The translations under genes were made by a program, and so were the position numbers. From JAVBSC01 sp031547305 (lineage in GTDB: Bacteria > Desulfobacterota > Desulfovibrionia > Desulfovibrionales > Desulfovibrionaceae): a stretch of DNA of 50,010 nt. The notes under the pieces were generated by a model that saw only the letters and a list, made by a program, of their open reading frames with translations, made no database searches and was not told the origin of the DNA. The DNA is taken from the NCBI GenBank assembly GCA_031547305.1, contig JAVBSC010000049.1, positions 1 through 50,010 on the forward strand, in the 5' to 3' direction. Of the stretch, positions 33,414 through 41,934 are shown piece after piece (the stretch's first letter is position 1; the number at the start of each line of letters is the position of its first letter).

Positions 33414-35141
33414 ATGAGCCTTACAGCCAGTATGTGGACCAGCGTCTCCGGCCTTTTGACGCACGGGGAAAAAATGAACGTCATCGGCAACAACATCGCC
33501 AACGTGAACACCGTGGGCTTCAAGGGGTCGCGCATGGATTTCGCGGACTTCGTGCACCAGGACGTGGGCACCTTGAGCGGCACCAGCCAGGTGGGACGCG
33601 GCGTGACCATCGGCGCGATTTACGGCGACTTCAGCCAGGGCGCTTTTGAATCCTCCACTGAATCCACGGACATAGCCATTAGCGGCAACGGTTTTTACCG
33701 CGTGGTGCCAAAAGGCACCAACGACGCCTACTACACCAGGGCCGGCAACTTCCGTTTTGACGCGGAAGGCTACCTGGTGGACCCCAGCGGCAACGTGCTG
33801 CAAGGCTGGGAAATAGAAATGCCCACACCGTCCCTGGCCACCACCGCCGTACTGGCGCCGGCCGCCAGCGGCTCCCGCATCAAGGGCACAGGCGTGCCCA
33901 AAGACGTGCGCCTGGCCACCTTCAGTTGCGAGCCGCACCATACCAGCAACATAACTGAGGCCATCAACCTGGACTCAGCGCCGGGCAACGATAAAACCAT
34001 AGACAAGACCAATCCGTTCGCGGCTATGTTCGGCAAGTGGGACACAGCGCCCGACCCTGTGAGCGGCAAGCTTGAAAAGCTGCCCATCGGCCAGGATTCC
34101 TACGCCTACCAGCAGAGCATAACCGTTTATGACGAAGGCGGCACGGCCCACGTGCTGACCATTTACTTCGACCAAGTCACGGACGAGCGCGATCCGGCGG
34201 GCGTGGCCGCCAACGACCCCCAGCCCATTGATAATATGGACAACGGAAAAAGGTACTGGGAATACATGGTCACCATGGACCCGGAAAGCGACTACCGCAC
34301 CTTCGGCGCCAACGGGGCGGACCCGGTGAACCAGGCCAAGCGCGGCATCATCATGGCCGGCACCCTGACCTTTGACACCGGCGGCCAGCTTGTGGACCAG
34401 AGCGCCTTTGTGCCGACCTCCGGCGCCAACATGGGCAACCTGAGCACCTGGATCCAGGCCCCTATTTCCTCCAACGGCTATCCCATGTTCGCGCCCAACT
34501 TCACCGGCCGCGACAACGCCAGCCAGATCTGGGACGGCGGCAACCCGGTCAACGGCGTGAACCCGAATACCCTGGGACACCTGATCGAACTGGACCTTGG
34601 CCTGCGCAACAAGTCCAACACCTGGCAGAACCCGGTGGCCAATATGAGCGCCATCGGCAACGATGCGGCGGAAATTCCCGGATTCGGCACCAGCGCGGAA
34701 CGCCAGGCCACAACCAGCACCAGCTTTGCCGGCAAAGGCACCCTGTTCTATGAACGCTTCGCCAAGCAGGACGGCTACACCTTCGGCGAGTTGCGCACCA
34801 TCGCGGTGGATCAGGACGGCGTGCTCTCCGGCCGCTATTCCAACGGCGTGACCCTGGAACTCTACCAGATCACCCTGTACGACTTTCCCAGCAAAACAAA
34901 CCTGCGGCGCGAAGGCAGCAACCTGTACACCCAGACCCGCGAATCCGGCGACCCCTCCAGCGGCGCGGCGGGCAGCGGCAGCTTCGGAGCCATTTACTCA
35001 AACTCCATTGAGCAGTCCAACGTGGACCTGGCCAGGGAATTCGTGCAGATGATCACCACGCAGCGCGGCTTCCAGGCCAACTCCAAATCCGTGACCACGG
35101 TGGACACCATGCTGGATACCGTCATCAATATGAAGAGATAG
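33414..35141 (+). CDS. flgE: Flagellar hook protein FlgE
   Basis: 575 residues. N-terminal rod/hook signature MSLTASMWTSVSGLLTHGEKMNVIGNNIANVNTVGFKGSR; C-terminal SNVDLAREFVQMITTQRGFQANSKSVTTVDTMLDTVI. It is longer than E. coli FlgE (402) because of a large central surface region (about 130-480), as is usual in Desulfovibrio relatives. It polymerises outside the cell to make the hook. An AGGAGT site precedes the ATG. Confidence 0.94.
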   Translation: MSLTASMWTSVSGLLTHGEKMNVIGNNIANVNTVGFKGSRMDFADFVHQDVGTLSGTSQVGRGVTIGAIYGDFSQGAFESSTESTDIAISGNGFYRVVPKGTNDAYYTRAGNFRFDAEGYLVDPSGNVLQGWEIEMPTPSLATTAVLAPAASGSRIKGTGVPKDVRLATFSCEPHHTSNITEAINLDSAPGNDKTIDKTNPFAAMFGKWDTAPDPVSGKLEKLPIGQDSYAYQQSITVYDEGGTAHVLTIYFDQVTDERDPAGVAANDPQPIDNMDNGKRYWEYMVTMDPESDYRTFGANGADPVNQAKRGIIMAGTLTFDTGGQLVDQSAFVPTSGANMGNLSTWIQAPISSNGYPMFAPNFTGRDNASQIWDGGNPVNGVNPNTLGHLIELDLGLRNKSNTWQNPVANMSAIGNDAAEIPGFGTSAERQATTSTSFAGKGTLFYERFAKQDGYTFGELRTIAVDQDGVLSGRYSNGVTLELYQITLYDFPSKTNLRREGSNLYTQTRESGDPSSGAAGSGSFGAIYSNSIEQSNVDLAREFVQMITTQRGFQANSKSVTTVDTMLDTVINMKR

Positions 35142-35220
35142 CCTTAAGTAAATAAGAACCGGCCCTGAAAAGGGCCGGGAAAAAATTTCCACATATGGCT
35201 CAGCCGGATAAAACCGGCGC

Positions 35221-35254
35221 AAAAAGGGAACGATTGGCTGCGTTCCCTTTTTTT
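35221..35254 (+). terminator. intrinsic terminator after flgE
   Basis: AAAAAGGGAACG / CGTTCCCTTTTTT, 11-12 bp stem with an 8-base loop and a T tract. A second hairpin (CCGGCCCT-GAAA-AGGGCCGG, 35159-35178) lies just before it. Confidence 0.8.
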
Positions 35255-35306
35255 ACGCCTGGATGGTAGTTTATATACGCCTCCGGCGGCCAACGGGCCG
35301 CGCCCC

Positions 35307-35340
35307 TTAGAGCATTTTAACTTTAAGACTCTCGCTCCGG
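35307..35340. repeat. AGAGC-type repeat, degenerate copy
   Basis: TTAGAGCATTTTAACTTTAA followed by GACTCTCGCTCC. It shares TTAGAG-ATTTT-ACT-T-AGA with the copy at 41762. Part of a dispersed palindromic family (see 35399-35437 and 41762-41900). Confidence 0.4.
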
Positions 35341-35398
35341 CGCTTAACGGCGAAACAGGTTTCGCCCACGCCCGCGCGGCGAACGGCGGTTCCCTCCG

Positions 35399-35437
35399 CC
35401 AGAGCGGATGAACATTTTCAATGTTAATCCGCTCTGG
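35399..35437. repeat. long AGAGC-type palindrome
   Basis: CCAGAGCGGAT-G-AACATT-TTC-AATGTT-A-ATCCGCTCTGG: 11 bp, one mismatch, 6 bp and a 3-base loop. It lies 5 bases beyond the stop of the minus-strand MBL gene and may help terminate it, though no T tract follows in that direction. Confidence 0.6.
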
Positions 35438-35441
35438 ATTT

Positions 35442-36245
35442 TCACAATTCCATGACCTCCAGATCGTCCGGCACAAAGAGGTTGCCGCTGTAATAGCGCC
35501 GGCCTTCTTCAATATAGCGCGCCTTGCGGCCCGCCAGGTCCGAGTCCTCGGTATGCCAGAGCAGCAGGTTTTTCACCCCCAGGCGCTCGCCCAGTTCGCA
35601 GGCTTCTTTCACCGTACCGTGGTGTTTTTCGTGCGGCCTGAAGCGCTCCTTGTCCGCGTCCAGGCAAAAAGCCTCGCTGAGGAGCCAGTCGCTTCCGCGC
35701 ACATACGGTTCGCAACGTTCGTTATACGGCTCGTCGCCCAGAAAGGACAATTTTTTCCCGCTGTTCAGGCGCAATGAGAAGCCGAACTGTTTTTCCTTGG
35801 TGGAGTGGATGTCGAAAAAAGTCGTCGGATAATTCAGGATTCGCCGGGTTTCGCCGTCCGCGACCGGAATAAAGAGAATGCGCTCGTCAAAGTGGCGGGT
35901 CATGTCCGGCACAATGGTCAGATCCGCCACGGTCCGGATGGCGCTGGAGAGTTCCGGGTGGCTGTACAGGCAAAAAGTTCCGTCATACTGTTTTCTGTTC
36001 ATCAGGGTGGCCACAATGCGCAGCACCCAGACCATGCCGAAGATATGATCCGTGTGGCTGTGGCTCAAAAAGGCGTGATGGATTTTGGACAGGGGGACGC
36101 CCGCCTCCGCCGTCTGCCGCAAAATGCCGTTGCCGCCCCCGCCGTCCGCCAAAAAATACTCCGCGCCGTCAGAGAGCGCGAAGCAGGTGTTGTAACAGCG
36201 GGTGGCCGAGGCGTTGCCCGTGCCCAGAACAATCAGTTTATCCAT
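35442..36245 (-). CDS. MBL-fold hydrolase, ribonuclease Z-like
   Basis: 267 residues. The metal motif is HSHTDH (about 62-67, in HHAFLSHSHTDHIFGM), with later metal ligands in SFLGDEPYNE and LLWHTED. The start MDKLIVLGTGNASATRCYNTCF and the general layout resemble RNase Z/ElaC and phosphodiesterase relatives, cytoplasmic two-metal hydrolases. Substrate not determinable. It is transcribed divergently from nothing nearby and lies 12 bp downstream of the CorC-like gene on the same strand. Confidence 0.82.
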   Translation of the reverse strand: MDKLIVLGTGNASATRCYNTCFALSDGAEYFLADGGGGNGILRQTAEAGVPLSKIHHAFLSHSHTDHIFGMVWVLRIVATLMNRKQYDGTFCLYSHPELSSAIRTVADLTIVPDMTRHFDERILFIPVADGETRRILNYPTTFFDIHSTKEKQFGFSLRLNSGKKLSFLGDEPYNERCEPYVRGSDWLLSEAFCLDADKERFRPHEKHHGTVKEACELGERLGVKNLLLWHTEDSDLAGRKARYIEEGRRYYSGNLFVPDDLEVMEL

Positions 36246-36257
36246 AAATTCCTCAAT

Positions 36258-37544
36258 TCATTTATCCGGCAACCTGGTTGCCAGCACTTTGTCTATTCTG
36301 TTGCCGTCCAGGTCCACCACTTCAAAGCGCCAGCCTTCCCATTCCGCCACGTCGCCGGTGCGCGGCATGCTGCCGATAAGCCACATGACCATGCCGCTCA
36401 GGGTGTTATAGCGGCCTTTGCTGCCGCCGGGAACGGTTTTAAGGCCCAGGCGGTCCCTGAGTTCCGGGATCGGAATAAAGCCGTCCAGGAGCCATGAGCC
36501 GTCCTCGCGCCGCACTGCCAGCAGGTCGTCCGGGTCCGGCGGCCGGAATTGCCCGGCCAGGGCCTCCATAACGTCCTGCAGGGTTATCAGGCCAACAACG
36601 TCGCCGTACTCGTCAATGACAAAGACCATTTGCGCTCCGGAATCCTTGAATTGCTCCAAAAGGCGCATGCCGGTGAGGGATTCCGGAACATAGGCGGCCG
36701 GCTGGAGGTGATTTTCCAGATCCAGGGGCTTGTCCAGCAGATGCTGCTTGAGCAGCCTTTTGGCGCTGACCACGCCCAGCACGGCGTGCAGGCCCCCACG
36801 GCAGACCGGAAAACGCGAATGCTCGGAGTCTATGAGTTTGGCGATGTTTTCTGCCGCTGGATCTTCCACGTCCAGCCAGACTATTTCTCCGCGCGGGGTC
36901 ATCAGGGAGGCGATCTGCCGGTCGTCCAGGCGGAAAACATTCCGCAGCAGGTCGTGCTCGCGCTTTTCAATCAGTCCGGTCCGCGCGCCTTCGGTCAACA
37001 CGGCCTGAATGTCCTCTTCGGTCAGATTCGCGCCGCTGTCGTCCCTTTTGCCCAGAAGGCGGAGGATGTTGTCCGTGGAAAACGACAGCAGGAGCACAAA
37101 AGGGTAGGAAAGCACGGCCAGCCAGGCTATGGGCCGGGCCATGCGCCTGGCTATGCCCTCGGCCCTGGACTGGCCGATACGCTTGGGCACCAGGTCGCCG
37201 AAGACGCTGGCGAAATCAGTGACCAGCACCACCACCAGGGTGGTGGCGGTGATCGCGGAGGTGGCCGGGGCAAGGCCGAATTTTTGGAGCTGTTCCGCGA
37301 TGGGCGAGGACAAAGCGGCCTCGCCGGCTATACCGCTTAGAATCCCTATGGCGGTAATGCCTATCTGGACCGTGGACAAAAATCGGGTGGGTTTTTCCCC
37401 CAGTTCCAAAGCCAGCGCGGCCGCTTTGTCGCCGTTGCCGGCCAGGCGCCTCAGACGGCCGGGGCGCGCCGTGACCAGAGCTATTTCCGACATGGCGAAA
37501 ACGCCGTTCAGAATCACCAGCATTACCAGTAAAAGAATGTCCAC
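36258..37544 (-). CDS. CNNM/CorC (HlyC-type) membrane protein with CBS pair
   Basis: 428 residues. DUF21/CNNM transmembrane domain (about 1-190, four hydrophobic segments, VFAMSEIALVTARPGRLRRLAG); two CBS domains (about 210-330, with MTPRGEIVWLDV and FVIDEYGDVVGLITLQDVMEAL); C-terminal CorC_HlyC domain (about 345-425, GSWLLDGFIPIPELRDRLGL). Members are implicated in magnesium/cobalt efflux. It precedes the MBL gene by 12 bp, so the two probably share a transcript. Confidence 0.88.
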   Translation of the reverse strand: MDILLLVMLVILNGVFAMSEIALVTARPGRLRRLAGNGDKAAALALELGEKPTRFLSTVQIGITAIGILSGIAGEAALSSPIAEQLQKFGLAPATSAITATTLVVVLVTDFASVFGDLVPKRIGQSRAEGIARRMARPIAWLAVLSYPFVLLLSFSTDNILRLLGKRDDSGANLTEEDIQAVLTEGARTGLIEKREHDLLRNVFRLDDRQIASLMTPRGEIVWLDVEDPAAENIAKLIDSEHSRFPVCRGGLHAVLGVVSAKRLLKQHLLDKPLDLENHLQPAAYVPESLTGMRLLEQFKDSGAQMVFVIDEYGDVVGLITLQDVMEALAGQFRPPDPDDLLAVRREDGSWLLDGFIPIPELRDRLGLKTVPGGSKGRYNTLSGMVMWLIGSMPRTGDVAEWEGWRFEVVDLDGNRIDKVLATRLPDK

Positions 37545-37679
37545 GGAATCCTCCGCTGAAAATATCCCGTCATATTGCTGACTTTTTAGCCGGGAAAAAT
37601 TTTCCCCCCAGCCTGTTTTGACCTGCGAGATGATTTTTCTCTATTTTTAATTAGCTGATTTTGTTAATTTTAGTCGATT

Positions 37680-37695
37680 TGGCATCGCTATTGCT
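37680..37695 (+). promoter_or_regulatory. sigma-54 promoter of the flagellin gene
   Basis: TGGCAT-CGCTA-TTGCT matches TGGCAC-N5-TTGCW with both GG and GC invariant pairs. It is preceded by AT-rich sequence and lies 41 bases before the flagellin ATG. Confidence 0.85.
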
Positions 37696-37735
37696 TAAGT
37701 TCTGGCAGTTAACAACCCTCAAGGAGGAACATACT

Positions 37736-38626
37736 ATGTCTTTGGTCATAAACCACAACATGATGGCGATGAACGCCACCAGAAACCTGAACGACAGCTA
37801 CAGCCGCCTGGCCACGTCAGTGCGCAGACTTTCATCCGGATTGCGCGTGGGCACAGCGGCGGACGACGCCGCCGGCCTGGCCATCCGCGAACTCATGCGG
37901 GCGGAAATAGCCGCCATGAACCAGGGCGTGCGCAACGCCAACGACGGCATCTCCATGCTCCAGACGGCTGACGGCGCCCTGCAGGTCATTGACGAAAAGC
38001 TGATCCGCATGAAAGAACTGGCCGAACAGGCCGCCACAGGCACTTACAACTCGGACCAGCGTCTGATGATCGAGTCCGAATACCAGGCCATGGCTTCGGA
38101 AATAACCCGAATCGCCAACTCCACCGACTTCAACGGCGTGTACCTGCTCAACGGCACCCTGTCCAGCAGCGTTCACGACGGCTCCGGTCTGGCCTCCACC
38201 GGCAAGATCAAGCTGCACTTCGGCACCGGCAACGACTCGGCCGAAGACTATTACTACGTAACCATGGGCAACGCCACAGCCTCGGCTCTGGGCCTCGGCA
38301 ACCAGGCCGCCGAAGGCGCCGGATACTCCATATCCACGCAGCAGGCCGCCCAGCAGGCTTTGGACAAAATCAACCAGGCCATTATTTCCAAGGACAAGAT
38401 TCGCGCCCACCTTGGCGCGGCTCAGAACCGCCTGGAAAACACCATCAGCAACCTGCAGATTCAGGCGGAAAACCTTCAGGCCGCCGAGTCGCGCATCTCT
38501 GACGTGGACGTGGCCACTGAAATGACGGAATTCGTGCGTAACCAGGTGATGACCCAGGCGGCCGTGGCCATGCTTTCGCAGGCCAACTCGCTGCCCAAGA
38601 TGGCCCTGCAGCTCATTCAGGGCTAA
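37736..38626 (+). CDS. Flagellin
   Basis: 296 residues from the ATG at 37736 (AAGGAGGA 8 bases upstream). N-terminal D0/D1: MSLVINHNMMAMNATRNLND, then RLSSGLRVGTAADDAAGLAIRELMRAEI. C-terminal: LGAAQNRLENTISNLQIQAENLQAAESRISDVDVATEMTEFVRNQVMTQAAVAML. The exposed middle (about 140-225) is short. It polymerises into the filament. The two glycosyltransferases at 27.7-30.9 kb could modify it. Single gene with its own sigma-54 promoter. Confidence 0.95.
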   Translation: MSLVINHNMMAMNATRNLNDSYSRLATSVRRLSSGLRVGTAADDAAGLAIRELMRAEIAAMNQGVRNANDGISMLQTADGALQVIDEKLIRMKELAEQAATGTYNSDQRLMIESEYQAMASEITRIANSTDFNGVYLLNGTLSSSVHDGSGLASTGKIKLHFGTGNDSAEDYYYVTMGNATASALGLGNQAAEGAGYSISTQQAAQQALDKINQAIISKDKIRAHLGAAQNRLENTISNLQIQAENLQAAESRISDVDVATEMTEFVRNQVMTQAAVAMLSQANSLPKMALQLIQG

Positions 38627-38893
38627 CAGTCCCCCCCCGGGGCTGACATCACGGGAGTCATCGGCCGCGCCTTAAAAGCGGCGGCCTGACCCCGGCGGGA
38701 AACTCCCGCATTGGCTGAGGCGACCAAAGACGGATAACCGGGGGGGGATAGTCCCCCCCCGGAAAGTCCTCCCTTTGAAGCGCGGAGGCCGCTGGAAAAA
38801 GACCCCGCACCTCAGGGTACGCGCCAGGATTTCGGCTTAAGAGCCGGGATCTCCCCTGCCGCCGGGCGACCGTGGCGGATGTGAAAACGGAAT
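38627..38893. other. structured GC-rich intergenic region with C8/G8 tracts
   Basis: Between the convergent flagellin and rnc genes. Contains the motif AGTCCCCCCCCGG twice (near 38629 and 38751), a 10-bp hairpin CCGGGGGGGG / CCCCCCCCGG (38738-38762), GCGGGA-AAC-TCCCGC and GCCGC/GCGGC inverted repeats, and on the minus strand an ACCC/GGGT stem followed by T5 that could end rnc. No protein-coding frame is supported. Confidence 0.5.
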
Positions 38894-39577
38894 TCAGAAT
38901 TTGGAAAAATCGGCCAAAGCCAGGCTGGCGACAAGCTGTTCCGCACGCTTTACGCTTGGGCCTTCCGACGTATATTCCCGCCCGTCCGGCAAAACAAGCC
39001 TGACGGCGAATATTTTGGCGTGCTCCGGTCCGCTGCTGCCGGAAAGATGATATTCCGGCCGGGCCTGGTAATGCTTTTGCGTCAGCTCCTGGAGCAGGCT
39101 CTTGCAGTCCTTGCCCCTGGGCTGCTCGTCCTCTTCAGGCCAGGACGCCGCAAACAAGCGCTCCACCACCTCGCAGGCCACGGCGAACCCGCCGTCCAGA
39201 AACACCGCGCCCAAAATAGCCTCAAAGGCATCGCTGAGCAACGAATCGCGCACCCGGCCGCCCTGGCTTTCCTCGCCCTTACCCAGCAACAGACAGTCTT
39301 CCAGCTTGATCCGCCGGGCTATGCCGGCCAGGCTGGGTTTGCTGACCAGTTTTGAGCGCATTGCCGTGAGACGGCCTTCCCGCGCTTCCGGAAACATCTG
39401 GTAAAGCTTGCGCGAAACGCAAAGCTCCAGCACGGCGTCCCCAAGAAATTCCAGGCGTTCGTTGTGCTCGCGCCGGCCTTCCTCCTCATTGGCGTAGGAG
39501 CTGTGCGTCAGCGCGTTTTCCAACAACTTGACTTGACTGAAGCCGTGCCCGATGTCATTCTGCAGGCGTTCAAACAT
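38894..39577 (-). CDS. rnc: Ribonuclease III
   Basis: 227 residues. The RNase III signature NERLEFLGDAVL (about 40-51) carries catalytic E and D; a second acidic site is in SDAFEAILGAVFLDGG. A C-terminal double-stranded RNA-binding domain (about 155-225) follows. It processes rRNA and structured mRNAs. AAGGA site upstream. Its start is only 32 bp from the divergent CoA-synthetase start. Confidence 0.96.
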   Translation of the reverse strand: MFERLQNDIGHGFSQVKLLENALTHSSYANEEEGRREHNERLEFLGDAVLELCVSRKLYQMFPEAREGRLTAMRSKLVSKPSLAGIARRIKLEDCLLLGKGEESQGGRVRDSLLSDAFEAILGAVFLDGGFAVACEVVERLFAASWPEEDEQPRGKDCKSLLQELTQKHYQARPEYHLSGSSGPEHAKIFAVRLVLPDGREYTSEGPSVKRAEQLVASLALADFSKF

Positions 39578-39609
39578 ATTGATCCTTATTCCCTTATCGC
39601 GAGAGTCCC

Positions 39610-41754
39610 ATGCCCAGCACAGGATATTTGTCTTCGCTCTTTACGCCAAAGAACGTGGCGGTTGTGGGAGCTTCCGCCGCGCCGCACAAGATCGGCCACC
39701 TCGTGGTGAACAATCTGGTCAGCGCGGGTTTCACCGGCGGCATCTTCCCCATAAACCCGGCCGGCGGCCGCATTTGCGGCCTTGACGCCCTGCATTCCGT
39801 GGCGGACATACCGGCCGCCGCCCTGCCCCTGGATCTGGCCGTAATCTGCCTGCCGGCGCAAAAAGTGCCGGCCGCCCTGGAAGAATTGGCGGCCCTGCCC
39901 ACCAGGGCGGTGACGATCATCAGCGCCGGCTTCAAGGAAACCGGCGGAGCGGGCGTTTTGCTGGAAGAAGAAGTCAAAAGTTTGGCAAAACGCCACAACA
40001 TGGCCCTGCTCGGCCCCAACTGCATGGGGCTGGTGAACACCCGCGCCAATTTAAACTCTACCTTTGCCGAAGGCAAGGTAAACATGGGGAACATGGGCTT
40101 CTTCTCCCAGTCCGGCGCCCTGTGCGTGGCCATTTTCGACTGGGCAAGGGAGCAGAACATCGGGTTTTCCGTTTTTGTAAGCCTGGGCAACAAGGCTATT
40201 GTGGATGAATCGGACCTTTTGCTTTACCTGGCGGACGACCCGGACACCAAAGTCATTCTGGGCTACCTGGAAAGCGTGGAATCCGGGCAGCGCTTTTTGC
40301 AGAACGCCCACACAGCCACGCGCAAAAAACCCGTGGTGCTTTTGCGGGCCGGCCGCACCGCCGCCGGAGCCAGGGCGGCCTCTTCGCACACCGGGGCTCT
40401 GGCCGGGGCGGACATGGCTTATGAGGCCGCTTTTCGCCAGACCGGCATTATCCGGGCCGCGCGCATGGAGGATTTGTTCAACTTGGCCCAGGCCTTCGCC
40501 AGCCAACCCCTGCCCAAGGGCGACGGCGTGGCCGTGGTGACCAATTCAGGCGGCCCTGGCATAGTGGCCGCGGACGCCTGCGAAACCGCCGGCCTGCGCC
40601 TGGCCGGCCTGTCACAGGCCACGGTGGAAACGCTCAAGGAAATGCTGCCCTCTTACGCCGCCCTGTACAACCCGGTGGACGTAATAGGCGACGCCACGGC
40701 GGAGACCATCAGCCAGGCCGTGGACGTGGTGCTCCGGGACCAGGCGGTTTTTTCCCTGCTGGCGCTGGTGGCCCCCACGGCGCGCACGCCTGTGGAGGAC
40801 GTGGCCCGACAGCTTCTGGCGGTCATTGCCCGCCATGACAAGCCGGTGTTCTGCTGCTTCATGGGCGGCCATGGAGTGGCCGAGGGACGCGGAATTATGC
40901 TGGAGGCCGGCGTGCCCTGCTATCAATTTCCTGAGCCCGCCATTGACGCTATTCAAGCCATGCACAAGCACAGCGCCTGGCGCAAAAAGCCCATGCCCGT
41001 GGAAGTGGCCTACCGCCGCGACTTGCACAGCGCAGAGCAGATCATCGTTAAAGCAAGGCAGGAAAACCAGCTTGAACTGGTGGAATACCAGGTGCAAGGC
41101 CTTTTGAAAGCTTACGAGATGCCCATGCTGGAATCCAAACTGGCCCGCACCAGCGACGAGGCCGTGCAAATAGCTAAGCAAATCGGTTACCCGGTGGCCC
41201 TGAAAATAGCTTCGCCGCAAATTTCCCACAAAACCGATGTTATGGGCGTGACTCTGGATCTGGCCACGCCGGAAGCCGTGCGCGCCGCATTTATAGACAT
41301 AACCGCCCGGGCGGCCAGAATGCGCAAGGACGCCTACATTGCCGGCTGCCTGGTTCAGGCGATGTCGCCCAAAGGCGCGCGGGAAGTCATTGTCGGATTT
41401 AAACGGGATCTGCGCTTCGGCCCTCTGGTGCTTTTCGGCCTTGGCGGCATCCACGTGGAAGCCTTTAAAGACATTTCCTGCCGCCTGGCCCCGCTTTCTC
41501 TGGACGACGTGCATGACATGATCAGGGAGATCAAGGCCTTCCCCATACTGGCCGGCATGCGCGGGCAAAAGGCGGTAAAATTTACCGCCCTGGAGGACAT
41601 TCTGCTGATCATGTCGCACCTGGCTCTGGATTTTCCAGAAATCCAGGAGGCGGAATGCAACCCGGTGCTGGCCTGGGAAAACGGCGCCCTGGTGGCGGAT
41701 ATGCGGGTCATATTGAGCCCGCCGCAGCGGGTTGTTCCAGATGCCACGGCCTAA
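39610..41754 (+). CDS. Acyl/acetyl-CoA synthetase, ADP-forming (alpha-beta fusion)
   Basis: 714 residues. CoA-binding domain (about 10-135, NVAVVGASAAPHKIGH), succinyl-CoA-ligase-like domain (about 150-450) with the phosphorylatable H260 in SSHTGALAG, and a C-terminal ATP-grasp domain (about 490-710, LAYEMPMLESKLART-type start, PVALKIASPQISHKTDVMGV). It interconverts an acyl-CoA plus ADP and phosphate with free acid and ATP, conserving energy from acetyl-CoA or related acyl-CoAs. Fused alpha and beta parts are known in this NDP-forming family. It precedes the phosphotransacetylase-like gene. Confidence 0.9.
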   Translation: MPSTGYLSSLFTPKNVAVVGASAAPHKIGHLVVNNLVSAGFTGGIFPINPAGGRICGLDALHSVADIPAAALPLDLAVICLPAQKVPAALEELAALPTRAVTIISAGFKETGGAGVLLEEEVKSLAKRHNMALLGPNCMGLVNTRANLNSTFAEGKVNMGNMGFFSQSGALCVAIFDWAREQNIGFSVFVSLGNKAIVDESDLLLYLADDPDTKVILGYLESVESGQRFLQNAHTATRKKPVVLLRAGRTAAGARAASSHTGALAGADMAYEAAFRQTGIIRAARMEDLFNLAQAFASQPLPKGDGVAVVTNSGGPGIVAADACETAGLRLAGLSQATVETLKEMLPSYAALYNPVDVIGDATAETISQAVDVVLRDQAVFSLLALVAPTARTPVEDVARQLLAVIARHDKPVFCCFMGGHGVAEGRGIMLEAGVPCYQFPEPAIDAIQAMHKHSAWRKKPMPVEVAYRRDLHSAEQIIVKARQENQLELVEYQVQGLLKAYEMPMLESKLARTSDEAVQIAKQIGYPVALKIASPQISHKTDVMGVTLDLATPEAVRAAFIDITARAARMRKDAYIAGCLVQAMSPKGAREVIVGFKRDLRFGPLVLFGLGGIHVEAFKDISCRLAPLSLDDVHDMIREIKAFPILAGMRGQKAVKFTALEDILLIMSHLALDFPEIQEAECNPVLAWENGALVADMRVILSPPQRVVPDATA

Positions 41755-41761
41755 TCAACAA

Positions 41762-41900
41762 TTAGAGAATTTTGACTCTGAGATTATACAATAAAAATTT
41801 CGGAAGCGGTACAGGACCAGCATGTAACAATGCAAGATTGCAAAAAAATAAACAATACGCTTCGCGTCTGCCGAGCAATTTCAAAGTGAACTTGCTCTAA
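41762..41900. repeat. element bounded by inverted AGAGC-type arms
   Basis: The left arm TTAGAGAATTTTGACTCTG (41762 on) and the reverse complement of the right arm (41878-41900, TTAGAGCAAGTTCACTTTG in that sense) match at about 17 of 23 positions. The right part is itself a palindrome: GAGCAA-T-TTCA-AAG-TGAA-C-TTGCTC (41873-41897). The 93 bases between arms are AT-rich and noncoding. It fills the gap between the CoA-synthetase and phosphotransacetylase-like genes. Confidence 0.5.
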
Positions 41901-41934
41901 AGCAACACATATATACGTTCTTAAGGAGCTGACC

